Below are positions 1 through 12,088 of a stretch of DNA of 64,000 bases, piece by piece. Both the position numbers and the translations under genes were made by a program. Position 1 is the first letter of the stretch. Each line of letters starts with the position of its first letter. Source of the DNA: Trissonchulus latispiculum (Eukaryota; Nematoda; Enoplea; Enoplida; Ironidae). A model generated the notes under the pieces. It ran no database searches and was not told where the DNA came from. It saw only the letters and a program-made list of their open reading frames with translations. The stretch spans positions 21,466 to 85,465 of the forward strand of contig JASAND010017595.1 of assembly GCA_030248195.1 (NCBI GenBank), given 5' to 3'.

Positions 1-3000
1 AATAATTGCCCAAGCAATTATTACTCGTTCCTTTTCCCAAAACTACCAAAGTTCTTAAAATCCAACAAAATTTTCTCTCCTCAAAGTTCTCAAAGTTCCA
101 AAGTTCAAAGCAACGATGCTGGAAGAGGTTAACCAAAGTTAATCCGGAATTAGAACAAAAATATGCATACTATAAGTAAGTAGGTAGGTCTTGTTACGGA
201 GCAGTTAGGAAGTATTATGTTTGTATAATCGTATGCGTCAATATTGCTGTGATGTGTTGTGTGAATGAGACCCCCCAAATTTACGTAAGTGGCTGCCTGG
301 GTAAACTCCTCATGGATTGTGAGGTTCCAGAGCTAGCCTTCTTTTATAGGTTGCGAGTGAGTAATCAGAATTGTGTGACTGAGAGTGTGAATGAGGGCAT
401 ACCATGTAAACCCCCTTTGTTTGATAAGGGTATTGGGACTGCCAGTGTGAATGAGTAAAATGCTCAGATAGTAGGCAGGAAAGTGGGCCAAATTGAGTAG
501 CAATTTGGACCCAAAATCAGGATAAATCATAAATCAGTAATGTTTATTAGTTGGACGTGCAATTGCTGTGAAAGTGTCACTTTTGGGAAGGAAAGTCGTA
601 AAAGTGTGCATAAGAAAGAAAGGTAATTTTGGTGATTTAGGCCGGTTTGGCAGCCTAGGGTCACGGGGACCCCCATTAGGTCTGCCAGACTTGTCGGATT
701 TCCGGCCATCCGTGTAGGTTGCCCTGCGATTAGGGGACGGATGGGCCGCACTCACGGAATCCAGATTTAGCCTGATCAAGGCCGGCATCGAACGGTTTAA
801 ACTATTATGAAATTGATCCAAAAACCTTAGTTTTATAGGGTAGATATCCGATTAGCGGACTAGTAATTTAGATAGTTCTAGGTAGGAAAATGTAGATTAG
901 TTGTGTTGTGTTAATTAGTGGATGTTCTTAGTTATTGGGAAAGTAGTTAGCTACTTAGTTCGGATAGGTCGGTAGGTCGGTAAGCAGGGACTGCGTAGAA
1001 TGGCTGCTGAGACAGTGAGCGAGTGAGTTTTTGCCTTTTTGCTTAAACTGATTGAAACTAATAACATGCAAAAACTCACTCACAGTCAGCCCGGTAGGTT
1101 TTATGTTAAATCTGTTATTCCAGTCCCAAGCCGGCAAATATATGGTAATAAGGATGTTACATTAAAACACCAGGTACACGAAAGTTAACATTAATATTAA
1201 GTGGGCTTTAGTTAATTCGCGAGTTAACATTACTATTACGTAGGCTTTAGTCAGTTAACATAAGTAGGTAGGTAGGCCGTAGTCAGGGCAATTATTATAA
1301 GTATTTAACAAATGACCATCTTCCAATATCAGAGATGCTCCATAAAAACGTCCAGTTTCGAACACGTATTTGATCTAATCTTTGGGTCACGGGAAATGAA
1401 CCCATTTCCCGTGACAAATCAACGAAATCAGGCCAGTCACAGGCCGAAAACGTTTATATTAGTCAGTATTATGGTTTTCTCTAAAGATTGTGCAAAAACT
1501 TGGTCAGAATCAACCCAAAATGGCCCTAGAAGGCCGGTCTGTGCAAGGAGAAGACAGAAGCAAAGAAAGTCCGAATATAGGTAGCAAACAGCACAGGTTT
1601 TGTCCATTTCTCAAGAACATTTCGTCTAATTGCCAGTTCAGTCAGGCCCAGCCGGGCCCAAGGTGGAAACCTTGCGAATCAGTTCGTTCAAGCCGAAATT
1701 GCGGCAAGTTTAGCTAAATTCTGATGGTACAAGTTAGCAGAGGCCAGGAAGGCCCAATTGGTGACAAGAAGTTACCAGAAACGGTTAATATTGTCAAACA
1801 GGCAATAACCAACGGTTTTAAGTCAGTCCTTCAAGTGTAAGTTCAAATGGGGCCCAAAATGCACATTTTGGGCCTGGAAAGCAAAGGAACGAGTAATGGT
1901 TGCTGGGTTCGATTCCCGCACCATAATCTTGTACTAATGGGTTTTAACCCATTTGATTCAGGTGCGGAGACGAAGCTACGCTGCTCTATCCGAATCTGAA
2001 CTGCCCGTGGATCATTAGTCTTGTGTCTAATCAGAAGTAGTTGCTCAGTAGTGGACCGCAGAAGTCCGGATCAGTAGTATCAGTCAGTCATTCAGATAAT
2101 CAGGATCAGTCATTTGGAAGGTACATAGACGGCTTGTATTGCCGAGTAGCGGATTAAGACAGAGACAGCGAGCATAGCACCACCTGATCAAAGAGGGAGG
2201 TTAAACCAGAAACCGAAAGGCCTAAATCTAATCACTTGGAAAAAGGACTAAAACTCTATTTCTTTATTTCGATCTCATCATGTCATCAACCTTTTTCGTC
2301 ATCAGTTTTGTGTCGGGAGGCGTTTCTCCCGTGTCTCTGGCCTAAGCGCCACCCCAACCTCAGTGAAGAAGAAGAAGTCGTAGATTCGTTGAACTGTGTA
2401 GTTGTATAATTTTCGTTAATCAGGAATAAGTAAGGCAGAACCAGGAAACTCCCCATTTTCTGTATCTCCTCAAAAAGCCAGTTCCGTACAGTAACCCTGT
2501 CTAGGTGTTGGAGCCGACCTTCGGGAAAGCAGTGTCCAACGATTCGGGGACTCACCCATAGACCGACCCCAGGTTTATTTAAGCTAATAATTGGTTGTTT
2601 GTAGTTCGCTGATTTGTAGTTTGATAATCCGTTTGTAAGGACGGATAAAGAGTCGCACAGCACAAGCATATAGGCGCACGAGAAAGCATATAGGTGCCAG
2701 GTTAGTAGGGAGTTGGAGACAGTGTAATAGTTAGGTAGTGAAGACAGAGTTTAAGAAAAGGAAGAAGAAGAAGTGTAACTGAACCTTGTCCCTAACCTAA
2801 AACCTATAACTTGGGTAATATTATCCTAAATTAGGATAATATTAACAATAACCTAAAAGAGGGTAACTGGCAACTCTGGTACAGTGAATTGTATCCTGTA
2901 CTGAATTATAATTGTAATTGTTCTTTACGCAGTTTGTAACGACCCCTGTTAGTAACGCATTTTGTATTGTATCTTGTAACCTTGCCAGAGCGTGTACCCA

Positions 3001-3730
3001 TAATACTTGTAACCAGTGTAATAAATAGTTGGTGTGTCAGACCTAGAGTCTCAGAGTTTAACGGAGAGGCGCGATTGTCTCTGAAAGTCAGGCGCGTTAG
3101 CCTGGCGCGTTAGCCTAGAGATTGGATCAGGACTACTCAAAGGTAAGTTCTGGCCAGGAAGCAGAAGACTCATCATCAATCCAGCGATCAAATCCAAGCA
3201 AGTGCTGACCCCTCTTGCTGATCAGCTGGAATCCAGTGCAACAAACGAACTCACGAAGAAGACCCCTACAAAGGTTGGCTGCAGGGAATCTCTGATTTTG
3301 GAACACCACCTTTCGGAGATCCGGTGCCTAAGTCTACTTCTATAAGTGGACGCGCTGACCTTCCGTGTAATCAAGTGCAGAGCGGTTTCTGTCACTAGAC
3401 CGGAGAGCAGAGCGTTTTCTGTCTCTGGAGACTAGCAACTTCATTACATATGTAATTTTTCTATTTTAGAATGCTGCAACATATTTTTCAGTAAAGTCGC
3501 GGTTATACAAGTGGGAAAAAGAAAATGGATGTATACTTGTCCATTATACATGGTGCTTTAAGTTCTTGATTTTTTCATAGAAAAATTCACCGAGACACCG
3601 ACAATTCACAGTGCCCTGCCGCCACAACCAAAATGCCTGATGATATTATGAGAAAGTTCATAATTAGGAACGGAAGCTAAATTAGGATTATAAGTTAATA
3701 AGATTGATTAGCATAACATAAAGATAACAT
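1..3730. other. Non-coding stretch, no gene recognised
   Basis: No reading frame here has a recognisable domain. Short regions are repetitive (GTAGG tracts around 180-190 and 1260-1275). A polymerase III B-box-like string (GGTTCGATTCC) lies near 1907, but no A box or cloverleaf could be folded around it. A phrase ending in TTTTAACCCATTTGATTCAG near 1931-1960 recurs near 21895-21915, so this stretch and the 20-23.6 kb region probably share an old repeat family. Confidence 0.5.
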
Positions 3731-3760
3731 AGTGAATAACAACTCAAACCCATTTTATTC

Positions 3761-4066
3761 CGAGCTGAAACTGAAATCTATAACAAATTTGGAGCTGAAA
3801 CTGAAACTAAAGCTGAAACTCATTTTAGTCCGAGCTGAAACTGAAACTGAAACTGAAACTTAACAGATTTGGAGCTGAAACTGAAACTGAAACTGAAACT
3901 ATAACAGATTTGGAGCTGAAACTGAAACTGAAACTAAGCTAAACTAAGAGCTGAAACTGAAACTGAAACTGAAACTGAAACTAGAATCAACTTTGAGCTG
4001 AAACTGAAACTGAAACTTGTCTGAAAGTGGAGCTGAAACTGAAACTGAAACTGAAACTGAAACTAA
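3761..4066. repeat. CTGAAA hexamer-based minisatellite
   Basis: Blocks of GAG(CTGAAA)n alternate with short spacers such as AACAGATTTG. The basic unit is the hexamer CTGAAA, with n from 2 to 5 per block and roughly ten blocks. No coding signal runs through it. Confidence 0.9.
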
Positions 4067-4648
4067 ATAGGCCAGCGTAAACATCACTACATGACATAGC
4101 ACTTTTGTGTTTTAGCATTATATATATACTTTAGTAAAATATTTTATTTGGATGAGGGTTTCACTTATCGGAGATTCTTTTTAAATATTCTTGCTTATGG
4201 CTAGGATTCAGACAATATATTCTATAAACTAATCAACAAAACTTCATTAGTTCCTAAAGATAGTAAGCCATAACAATTAGAAAAATGCAAAGCAAAACTC
4301 AGAAACTGTACACCTTGTTTTGCTGAGATTTCCATCTTATGGCGAAATATCACTTACAGTAGATGGCGCATAGAAAATTTTAGATTTTAAAATAAAGATT
4401 TTAGGCTCTCAGGGCCCATGCAATAATTTTCATGTTCTAGTTGAGATTCAATGCAATCATTGTAGTTTCAAACCTAGCTCTAAGCTTGACAGGTCATTAC
4501 AAATATTATGAGGACACTACAGCAGCAACTCCGCCTCCAATGATGGCACTTCCTCCTGAGGGACTGCTTAGGTGCCGGTCCCAAGCCCGGATAAAGGAGG
4601 AGGGTTGGGGCCTGGCGACCCCCCTGAAACCCAGCTAACCAAACCTGT

Positions 4649-7600
4649 ATGAATCGAAGTCAAAACAGATCCAGATTTCCTGCTACCGCGTCCGGGGTAT
4701 CCGACGAAGCGATTATCTCTCCCAAACAAGTATGCCGCCTGGGCATTTGGAACGTCCGAACTCTCAATTCGGTGGGAAGGAAAGAGCTTCTTGCCGATGA
4801 ACTTTGCCTGTACGGTATAAACATTGCAGTTATAACAGAAGCCCGATTAACGGGAGATGGTGAATTTCATATTTTCAGTACAAGTGGGAACGCATGCTTT
4901 AAGCTATTGTATTCCGGTGGTACAACCCACACCCGTGGTGTTGCTTTTGCAATTAAAAACCGATTAGAGACTTCTGTTTGCTCATTTCACCCTGTGTCTG
5001 ATCGTCTCGCAGTAATAGAACTTAATGGTGTGGTGCGTACTTCTATCGTGGCTGTGTATGCCCCAACCGAGGTGTCAGATGACTCAACAAAAGACAATTT
5101 CTACAAAGATTTGCAAAATGTCATTGATTCCGTACCATCCAGTCATGCTATTTTAATGGCAGGTGATTTCAACGCTGAAGCCGGTACAAACCCTGGTTTG
5201 TTCCCTGATTGTGTTGGTCCTTTCAGTGTTGGTTCAGTGAATGACAACTCTATTAGGATGCTGTCATTTGCCTCAGCCAACGGCTTTATTGTTGCCGACT
5301 CTTGGTTCAGGAAAAAGCCGCGACTACGGTTCACATTCTTTTCGAATGATCGGAAAACAAAGAAACAACTTGACCATGTTCTTGTGTGTAGCCGTTTTCG
5401 TTCCATGGTCGAAGACGTCCAAGTTAACCATCGCGCCGACATCCTGTCTGATCACAAAATGGTTGTGGCGAAGTTACGATTGCACCTGAAAGTCAGACGC
5501 AGTGCTCCCAGAAAACCAGCCCTTGAGCTATCGAGCCTGTTTTCAGAACGTGGCCGTGATCGTTTCCATGCAGAACTGAGCAATCGATTTGCTGCCCTCA
5601 ACTTGCTGGAAACTGACAATCTCGAGGAAGTATGGTCCGGCTTTAAAACATCGGTAACGACTGCTCTGGTCACTAGTTGTCCTAACGTCAGAAAATCAAC
5701 TCGACCATGGATTTCCGCTCGTAGTCTTGAAATCCGAGATATGCGGAAAATGGAGTCCAACAAAAGAACTCGCAACTTTTTACATCGTGAGCTCAGACGT
5801 AGCCTTCGAAAAGACTGCAACTCGTGGTGGGATGAGCGTGCCACAGAACTCCAGAATGCTGCTAACCGAGGTGACAGCCGCTGTCTTTTCCGTATCGTCA
5901 ATGAAATGTCTGGCCATCAGCGCTCTGCCTTGCCTTCCACGATCCTGGATGCTCATGGCGTACGCATTTCCGACCGGAGCCAGCGTTCAAAGCGATGGGC
6001 AGAATATTTCAAAAACCTTCTCAACCGCCCAGCCCCCGCATCCCCTGCTGTCGTTGCCGAAAATGATGAAGCAGATGAAGATCCACGTGTGGATCTAGCC
6101 ACCCCATCACTCGAAGAGGTCAAAGCCGTCATTGCTTCTCTGAAGGTTCGTAAAGCGCCTGGCGCTTGTGATATACCAGCTGAGGCTCTCAAGGCTCTTG
6201 ATGAGCACTCTCTAACCGTTTTATGCCACTTAGTTGGATTGATTTGGAAAAACCAAAAAGTACCAGCGGATATGAAGAAATCGATTATTGTTCCTGTATT
6301 TAAAAAGGGAAACAAGGCCGACTGTGCGAATTACCGCGGAATAAGTCTGCTGTCCATTGCTGGGAAGGTTGTAACGGCTATAATACGGATGCGAATGCAG
6401 AATTTGTACGAATCCAGGCTGCGTGAACGACAGGGTGGTTTTCGACGAGGAAGAGGCTGCACCGACCAAATATTTGCCCTTCGCCAGGTTATGGAACGAC
6501 GGATCAGGTATGGACAAGCTACCGTTGTCTGTTTCGTCAATTTTGCGGCAGCATTTGATAGTGTCCATCAACAGTCGATGTGGGATATTCTCCGCAGATG
6601 TGGCTTGCCCCGACTCTTCGTTACCATTCTTATGGATCTCTATGCTGAATCAACCTCCTGTGTGCGAACCCAGGATGGGCTGTCACCTGTATTTGCCGTC
6701 CGCACGGGTGTACGCCAGGGATGTATATTGTCCCCACTCCTGTTTAATCTGGTATTGGACTGGGTCATCACCAAAACTGTTGACGATAATGCGGATGGCG
6801 TTCTGGTAGGTGATAGTGTGATCGTCGCTGACCTCGGCTATGCGGACGATATCGTGTTGCTACAACCTGATTCTGTATCATTGCAGAGTCTGCTCGATCG
6901 GCTCATTCGGTTTGCGGGCAGTGTTGGACTCAAAATCAAACCATCAAAGACCAAAGCTATGTCTGTCCATTCCCAAATACCGGCTCTACAGGTCTATGGT
7001 GAGCCCATCGAAGTCGTCGAGTCCTTCTGTTACCTGGGTTCTGTCATAAGTGCCACGAGTATAGCCCCCTCAGACGATATCGAACTTCGGATCGGCAAAG
7101 CAAGCAGCACTTTCAAGCGTCTATCCAGTCGTTTATGGTGCCGCCACGACGTTCCAATGCCTACTAAAATGAAGATCTTCAATGCCAGCATCATTCCCAT
7201 TCTTCTGTATGGGTGCGAAACCTGGAGCCCTCTTGCCACAAACATATCAAGGCTAGAAGTATTCCAGATGAGCTGTTTACGCTCCATTCTGGGCGTCAGT
7301 CTTCTGGATCGAGTTGCGAATAGGGAAATCCGCAGGCTCTGTTCCAACCAGCTTACCATCTCTGAAAGGCTCCGGCGGTCTCGTTTGCGCTGGCTGGGCC
7401 ACATTGCTCGCATGCCGACGGAACGACTCTGTGCCCAAATCTGGCACATGGTTGTACCACCAGAATGGAAATGTGTTCGAGCTGCCCCGAAGAAAACCTG
7501 GCTATCAACTGTACAGGCGGACCTCAAACACCTGAAAAGTGCATATGGTGCAGCTGTCTGGGCGCGAAGCTTCCCGGAATTGATCCGTGACGTGGCCCAG

Positions 7601-7675
7601 GACCGAAATCAGTGGCGACGAGTGATTCAGCAGGGGAATCCAACGGCTGTTGGTGACAACGAGCCTCCGGATTAA
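4649..7675 (+). CDS. LINE retrotransposon protein: APE endonuclease plus reverse transcriptase (RTE-like)
   Basis: A single 1008-residue reading frame. Residues about 30-280 are an AP-endonuclease-like domain: LGIWNVRTLN near the start, AGDFNAE around 170, and a terminal SDHKMVV block. Residues about 480-800 are a reverse transcriptase: NYRGISLLS, GGFRRGRGCTDQIFALRQ, GVRQGCILSPLLFNL and GYADDIVLL (catalytic DD at 733-734). The rest resembles the RTE-type C-terminus with CETW and RWLGHIARM. Motif A reads FVNFAAAFDSV, so residue 631 (codon 6539-6541, AAT) is Asn where RTs carry the first catalytic Asp; the enzyme is predicted inactive. The leader at about 4570-4640 (GTGCCGGTCCCAAGCCCGGA) looks like the 5' leader of such elements. 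The start codon is the first ATG of the open frame and is uncertain. No clear poly-A tail or TSD was found. Confidence 0.93.
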   Translation: MNRSQNRSRFPATASGVSDEAIISPKQVCRLGIWNVRTLNSVGRKELLADELCLYGINIAVITEARLTGDGEFHIFSTSGNACFKLLYSGGTTHTRGVAFAIKNRLETSVCSFHPVSDRLAVIELNGVVRTSIVAVYAPTEVSDDSTKDNFYKDLQNVIDSVPSSHAILMAGDFNAEAGTNPGLFPDCVGPFSVGSVNDNSIRMLSFASANGFIVADSWFRKKPRLRFTFFSNDRKTKKQLDHVLVCSRFRSMVEDVQVNHRADILSDHKMVVAKLRLHLKVRRSAPRKPALELSSLFSERGRDRFHAELSNRFAALNLLETDNLEEVWSGFKTSVTTALVTSCPNVRKSTRPWISARSLEIRDMRKMESNKRTRNFLHRELRRSLRKDCNSWWDERATELQNAANRGDSRCLFRIVNEMSGHQRSALPSTILDAHGVRISDRSQRSKRWAEYFKNLLNRPAPASPAVVAENDEADEDPRVDLATPSLEEVKAVIASLKVRKAPGACDIPAEALKALDEHSLTVLCHLVGLIWKNQKVPADMKKSIIVPVFKKGNKADCANYRGISLLSIAGKVVTAIIRMRMQNLYESRLRERQGGFRRGRGCTDQIFALRQVMERRIRYGQATVVCFVNFAAAFDSVHQQSMWDILRRCGLPRLFVTILMDLYAESTSCVRTQDGLSPVFAVRTGVRQGCILSPLLFNLVLDWVITKTVDDNADGVLVGDSVIVADLGYADDIVLLQPDSVSLQSLLDRLIRFAGSVGLKIKPSKTKAMSVHSQIPALQVYGEPIEVVESFCYLGSVISATSIAPSDDIELRIGKASSTFKRLSSRLWCRHDVPMPTKMKIFNASIIPILLYGCETWSPLATNISRLEVFQMSCLRSILGVSLLDRVANREIRRLCSNQLTISERLRRSRLRWLGHIARMPTERLCAQIWHMVVPPEWKCVRAAPKKTWLSTVQADLKHLKSAYGAAVWARSFPELIRDVAQDRNQWRRVIQQGNPTAVGDNEPPD

Positions 7676-7844
7676 GTGCAAGTAAGTGCTACAGCAGCAA
7701 GCATTTAAAACTACACGATTAAATTAAGAATATTTCCATTGCTAGTTTTTGAATAATTATTAAAGTTTTCAGGTGGTAGAAACTGGTAAAAATTCTGAAA
7801 CATATGCTTTAACAGCATGAAAATTCCCCCAATCAAAAATATAT

Positions 7845-7930
7845 ACCGGGTCAGAGCTCCTGACCCGGTGACCCGGTCCATATAGTGACCCGAACTGACC
7901 CGGTTACCCGGTGACCCGGTTTCATCTCTG
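7845..7930 (-). repeat. Remnant transposon end with GACCCGGT repeats (hAT-like)
   Basis: Read on the minus strand it begins CAGAGATGAAACCGGGTC and continues with repeated CCGGGTCACCGGGT blocks. A CAGAGATG-type tip followed by short GC-rich subterminal repeats is usual for hAT elements, and the intact hAT at 34-37 kb has comparable CCGGTT repeats. Only one end is visible and no partner or TSD was found. Confidence 0.5.
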
Positions 7931-9094
7931 GTCCAATATAATAGTGCAGTGTCACTTGAAAATCTGTACTTTCGGATGCATTTTTCCACGATTTTTCATT
8001 ATATTGTTATCACTGTAGGTTTTGGTTTCTCAATATTTTGTTGTACCGATATGATTTGAAAAGTAGTTTATCAAATCAAATGCAATAAATTTAAAAATGT
8101 GAATGTTTTGAAATTGTTTCCTTGTTTTCTTACTTTTCGGGCAACCGTTATTGTTATTATTGTTTTTCTGTGATGTATATACTTTCATTACGGTGACCAA
8201 TTTATAACAGTAATCATGCGTTTACGTTTCTATAATTTTCTGTGCTTTAGATTAGTCCGAAACTATTAATAGAATTGTAGTATGTAACCAACTAACTCTT
8301 GCCATTATCTGTGAAAACTTAAAATAATTTTTTTTGAAAAAATAATTTTCAAAACGTTTTAGGCTTCATTTTGTTTTCGTCTATATTGTTGCAAACTATA
8401 TTTTCTGCATAAAATCAGTTCGTTTTACTGGTTTCATGAAGAAATTTTTAACGAGTTAAGCCGCTTTAAATTGTTTCATCTGATCATTGTTTAATAGTAG
8501 TTTTTGTGGTTATTACTGTTTTTTGTAATTCCTGCCTAAGTACTAAATTAGAGTATTACAAATAAAGAACTCCAATTCTTGGGTAGCAAAAAATACGTTA
8601 CGATAATCATATTTTTGATAAAGGGAACTTTTGTAGCAAATTCAGCAAGCATCTCCTAATCTAAAAAATTTAATTGCATAAATGCTTCCTGTTTAGCACA
8701 AAGTACACGAAGTATGATCTAAGCTTTAATCTTTAATGTCAATGTTTAGACACTTCTCGTTTAATAAGTTACAGCTTATATGGATCTTTTCACAACTGAA
8801 AGCCATCTAAGCCATCCACAACATCCGCAACTACCTCAAAATCCAAGGTAAATTTAATTTAAAGTAATGTAATGATTATAAAATACAAGTCTAACATTAG
8901 ACAACTATAATTACATGTATGAACTCGCGGGGACTTCCATACACCATCTACAAACTGGATTTACAAGTATCGAGAACACAACACACCCTTCTATAACTCT
9001 CTTCCTATCTTTGTGTTAAGTCATTCCTTCCACAACAAAGTATGTATGTACATGTGACTTCTAGGTGTACCAAAACACCTATATAACGCATATA
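7931..9094. other. AT-rich intergenic DNA, nothing recognised
   Basis: No open frame with domain character and no repeat that could be matched elsewhere in the window. Confidence 0.5.
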
Positions 9095-9101
9095 GTTGTA
9101 C

Positions 9102-9770
9102 CAAGAGTATATAATATATAAGAGTGTGAGACTCTTACACTAGCATGAACAAATCATGCTAGGTATGCTCGGAGCGTTAACTCGGGACCCCCCCCCCCGG
9201 AACTTCCGGGGGGGGGGTCCCACTTTGCACTATCTACACGCTTCCATATAAGCGTGTGTCTGCTCGCTGATTGGCCCATTAGCCTAAGGCTTACAGTAGG
9301 CATTTTATTAGTAATTTTTAATTAATAATAACTTTAATTAGGTTAATGCAATTAAAAAACGAACTCGACAACTTTGTAGCATTTTTCTGCTCTTTTCAAT
9401 GATATAAAAATTGTTGCACATTACATTCCTTCGAATTTTTGTATTATGCAACAATTTTTATATCATTGAAAAGAGCAGAAAAAATGCTACAAAGTTGTCG
9501 AGTTCGTTTTTTAATTGCATTAACCTAATTAAAGTTATTATTAATTAATTAAAAATTACTAATAAATTACCTACAGTAAGCCTTAGGCTAGTGGGCCAAT
9601 CAGCGAGCAGACACACGCTTATATGAAAGCGTGTAGATAGTGCAAAGTGGGACCCCCCCCCCCCGGAAGTTCCGGGGGGTGGGGTCCCGAGTTAATGAAC
9701 CGAGCATACCTAGCATGATTTGTTCATGCTAGTGTAAGAGTCTCACACTCTTGTCTATTATATACTCTTG
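9102..9770. mobile_element. 669-bp foldback element, 7-bp TSD GTTGTAC
   Basis: The element is almost entirely an inverted repeat. Arms 9102-9418 and 9447-9770 are near-identical and enclose a 28-nt loop. It is bounded by GTTGTAC at 9095-9101 and 9771-9777. Its tips read CAAGAGTA...TACTCTTG, the same as the elements at 16207-16879 and 26543-26764. Runs of 12 or more C or G near 9188-9220 and 9650-9680 sit at matching places in the two arms. There is no coding capacity. Confidence 0.88.
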
Positions 9771-9807
9771 GTTGTACTCTTAATCGTATCAAGTAAATCC
9801 TCCCTAA

Positions 9808-11503
9808 GGGCCTTTTCGCGAATGGGTAGAGTAGAGTAGAGTAGAGTAGACTTAAATTTAACTCTTTTAACCCTTTTCATGAATGCGCAGGGTTAAATTT
9901 AACTCTGCCTGTTTTTAACTCTTTTAACTCTGCAGGGTTAAAAATCAAAGAGTTAAAAGAGTTAAAACTGGCAGAGTTAAAATTAACTCTGTGCATTCGC
10001 GGAAAACAGTTAAAACAGTTAAAACTGGTGGAGTTAAAATTAACTCTCTGCATACGTGAAAAGAGTTAAAATATGTAATACCGTATTCTCGCGCTTAAGG
10101 GAACTTTGCTGAAATTTAGCATGGATCCATTTTAACAAATTATTGACCAATTTGCAGCAACGTTAAGCTTTTAGGGGTTAACGACATGGGTAAAATTGCA
10201 ATTGAGGGGGAGCCAGCCAAAGATTTTTACGATTTTCATGAAAAGTTGTATATTTTCAGAGTTCGCTGAAAAGTAATCAGTGTTTCGGCCTATGTTTTTG
10301 TTGTTTCTTTTTCCAGCTTGCAATTTTGCTACAATAAAGTGCTAATGAATAGTTGAGCCGAAAAACAGGCATCCTGTTCGTTTGCTGAACTGAGACTACG
10401 ACACAGCCCAAAAAGCCTTTGTACATATTTTCAGCAAAATCGGATTCTCTTGGTTTTCCTAAAAACTTGAACAATTTTGGTCAATTTCAACTAAACTTTA
10501 ATACTACAACAGATAGGTGCAGCAGAATTAAATAGAAAACTGTTTGTTTATTAAAATTCAGTAGAGACTTCAAATTTGAATTTAAATGGTTGCCCTTAGA
10601 ATCGCAGTTGGGATAACAATTGATCCTGTACTGTTAATTCTGATGAACATAACCAGTGCAGCTATGTAGGTTCGCGTAACATTTGTCTAGATGTCCTTTC
10701 AAAAAGTCAAAAATTCAAATTTTTTAAAGTTTACAGTAATTTTCATGGCAAAATTAGTGTTTTAATTAACCCACTTTTTGGGAAAAATTGAGCTTTCGGT
10801 TAGTAGTGCCTTTGTTTCGGCTTTTCGTGTTGCCAGCTCTCATACACGCTGCAAATTTGCATTCATAAAGTGGTGTTAAATAACCTACAAAAATAATTTA
10901 GAGGCTATTTATAATGATAATTAATTATTTTAATTTAATTAATTTTATTTAATTATTATTTCTAAAAATGCAGCATCTTCTAGACATTTTGTTTCAAACA
11001 TTTCGAACATTTTGTTCGATCTATTTTAATTTTATTAAGTAGCCTATTTCGTTGCTTTAGCGTAAATAATGCAGCAGAATATTGGCAAAGCCTTAAGTAT
11101 TTTTGAAGCATTATGAACCATCCAATGAAATTATGTGTAGCACATTCATTGGATAGATTATCTTGTTATTATTAAAGCTATATTACGCGCACAAAATGTG
11201 GCAATAACTATGCAAAGGATAGTAGATTTTAACTCGTTTAACCCGCGTGCTGAGACGCGGGTTAAAATTCAATGTAAAATGTCGTGAGCGAGTTAAAAGA
11301 GTTAAATTTAACCCATTCATGAAAAGGGTAGAGTTAAATTTAACTCTGCAGGTTTTTAACTCCACGTATCATTCGCGAAAAGAGTAGAGTTAAAAGAGTT
11401 AATTTTTAACTCTTTTCGCGAATGAGCATAGAGTTAAAAATTTTAACTCTGCTTAACTCGGCGAGTTAATTTTAACTCGTTTAACCCATTCGCGAAAAGG
11501 CCC
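9808..11503. mobile_element. Non-autonomous DNA transposon, 3-bp TSD TAA, copy 1
   Basis: The ends are inverted: GGGCCTTTTCGCGAATGGGT at the left and its reverse complement at the right, flanked by TAA at 9805-9807 and 11504-11506. Both subterminal regions (about 200-300 bp) are packed with GAGTTAAA/TTTAACTC words. The 1.2-kb core has no transposase. A 3-bp T-rich TSD with GGG-starting tips fits PIF/Harbinger, but superfamily assignment is inference. This copy lacks the TTAA element found in copy 2 and so preserves the empty site near 11034. Confidence 0.85.
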
Positions 11504-11506
11504 TAA

Positions 11507-12088
11507 GAAAAATTGTCTGCACAGATTCTGTCTGATTGTCTGCAGATAGGAGCCACGTTACGTTATTGGTTAGTGCAATTCATTAAAGTATTTCATAAAT
11601 TGAATTTAAAAGAGGAGTGTCTAAACATAGGTCGAAGGTCTGTCGAAAGGTTAAACGTAAATCTATTTCTCGTATATTGTTCACAATGCAACCCATACCA
11701 CATAATGTTGTAGTTTGGATTTTTATATTTTGGAATTTAGTTCGAATAGAGAGCACAGGTCACCAAGACTCTCCTAACGTAGGCCCACTCTGGATAAAAA
11801 CCACTTTGTTACCAACATGCAAAAAAGTATAAAGCTGGTTCAAATAAAATATTTTCAATTAAGTTAAGTTAATTAAATCAACTTTACTTAATTCGTTCGC
11901 GAAAAGGCTATGAGATTAAGCATTTAAGCAATTACACTTCAGATTAGGAGATGCTGAATTGGTTACACAAGTTCTCTTTGTCAAAAATATGGTTTTTGAT
12001 AGATAGAACCGTGACGGGGCCGTGTTATGTGCACACCCAAATTATTTGAACGTTGAGCTCATTATATGCTTAGCTGTAGATTAGTAGC
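11507..12088. other. Spacer between two copies of the 3-bp-TSD element
   Basis: No gene recognised. Two short frames around 11513-11832 have no domain character. Confidence 0.5.

Noticed and set aside
1895..1925. tRNA gene suggested by GGTTCGATTCCCGCACC
   Set aside because: Only a T-arm-like string is present; no acceptor, D arm or anticodon arm can be folded upstream.
3000..3460. LTR-like region with AATAAA near 3019
   Set aside because: No matching second LTR, primer-binding site or retroelement gene could be found in the window.
5143..7527. Several antisense and out-of-frame readings over the LINE
   Set aside because: All lie within the 1008-residue protein and show no independent domain.
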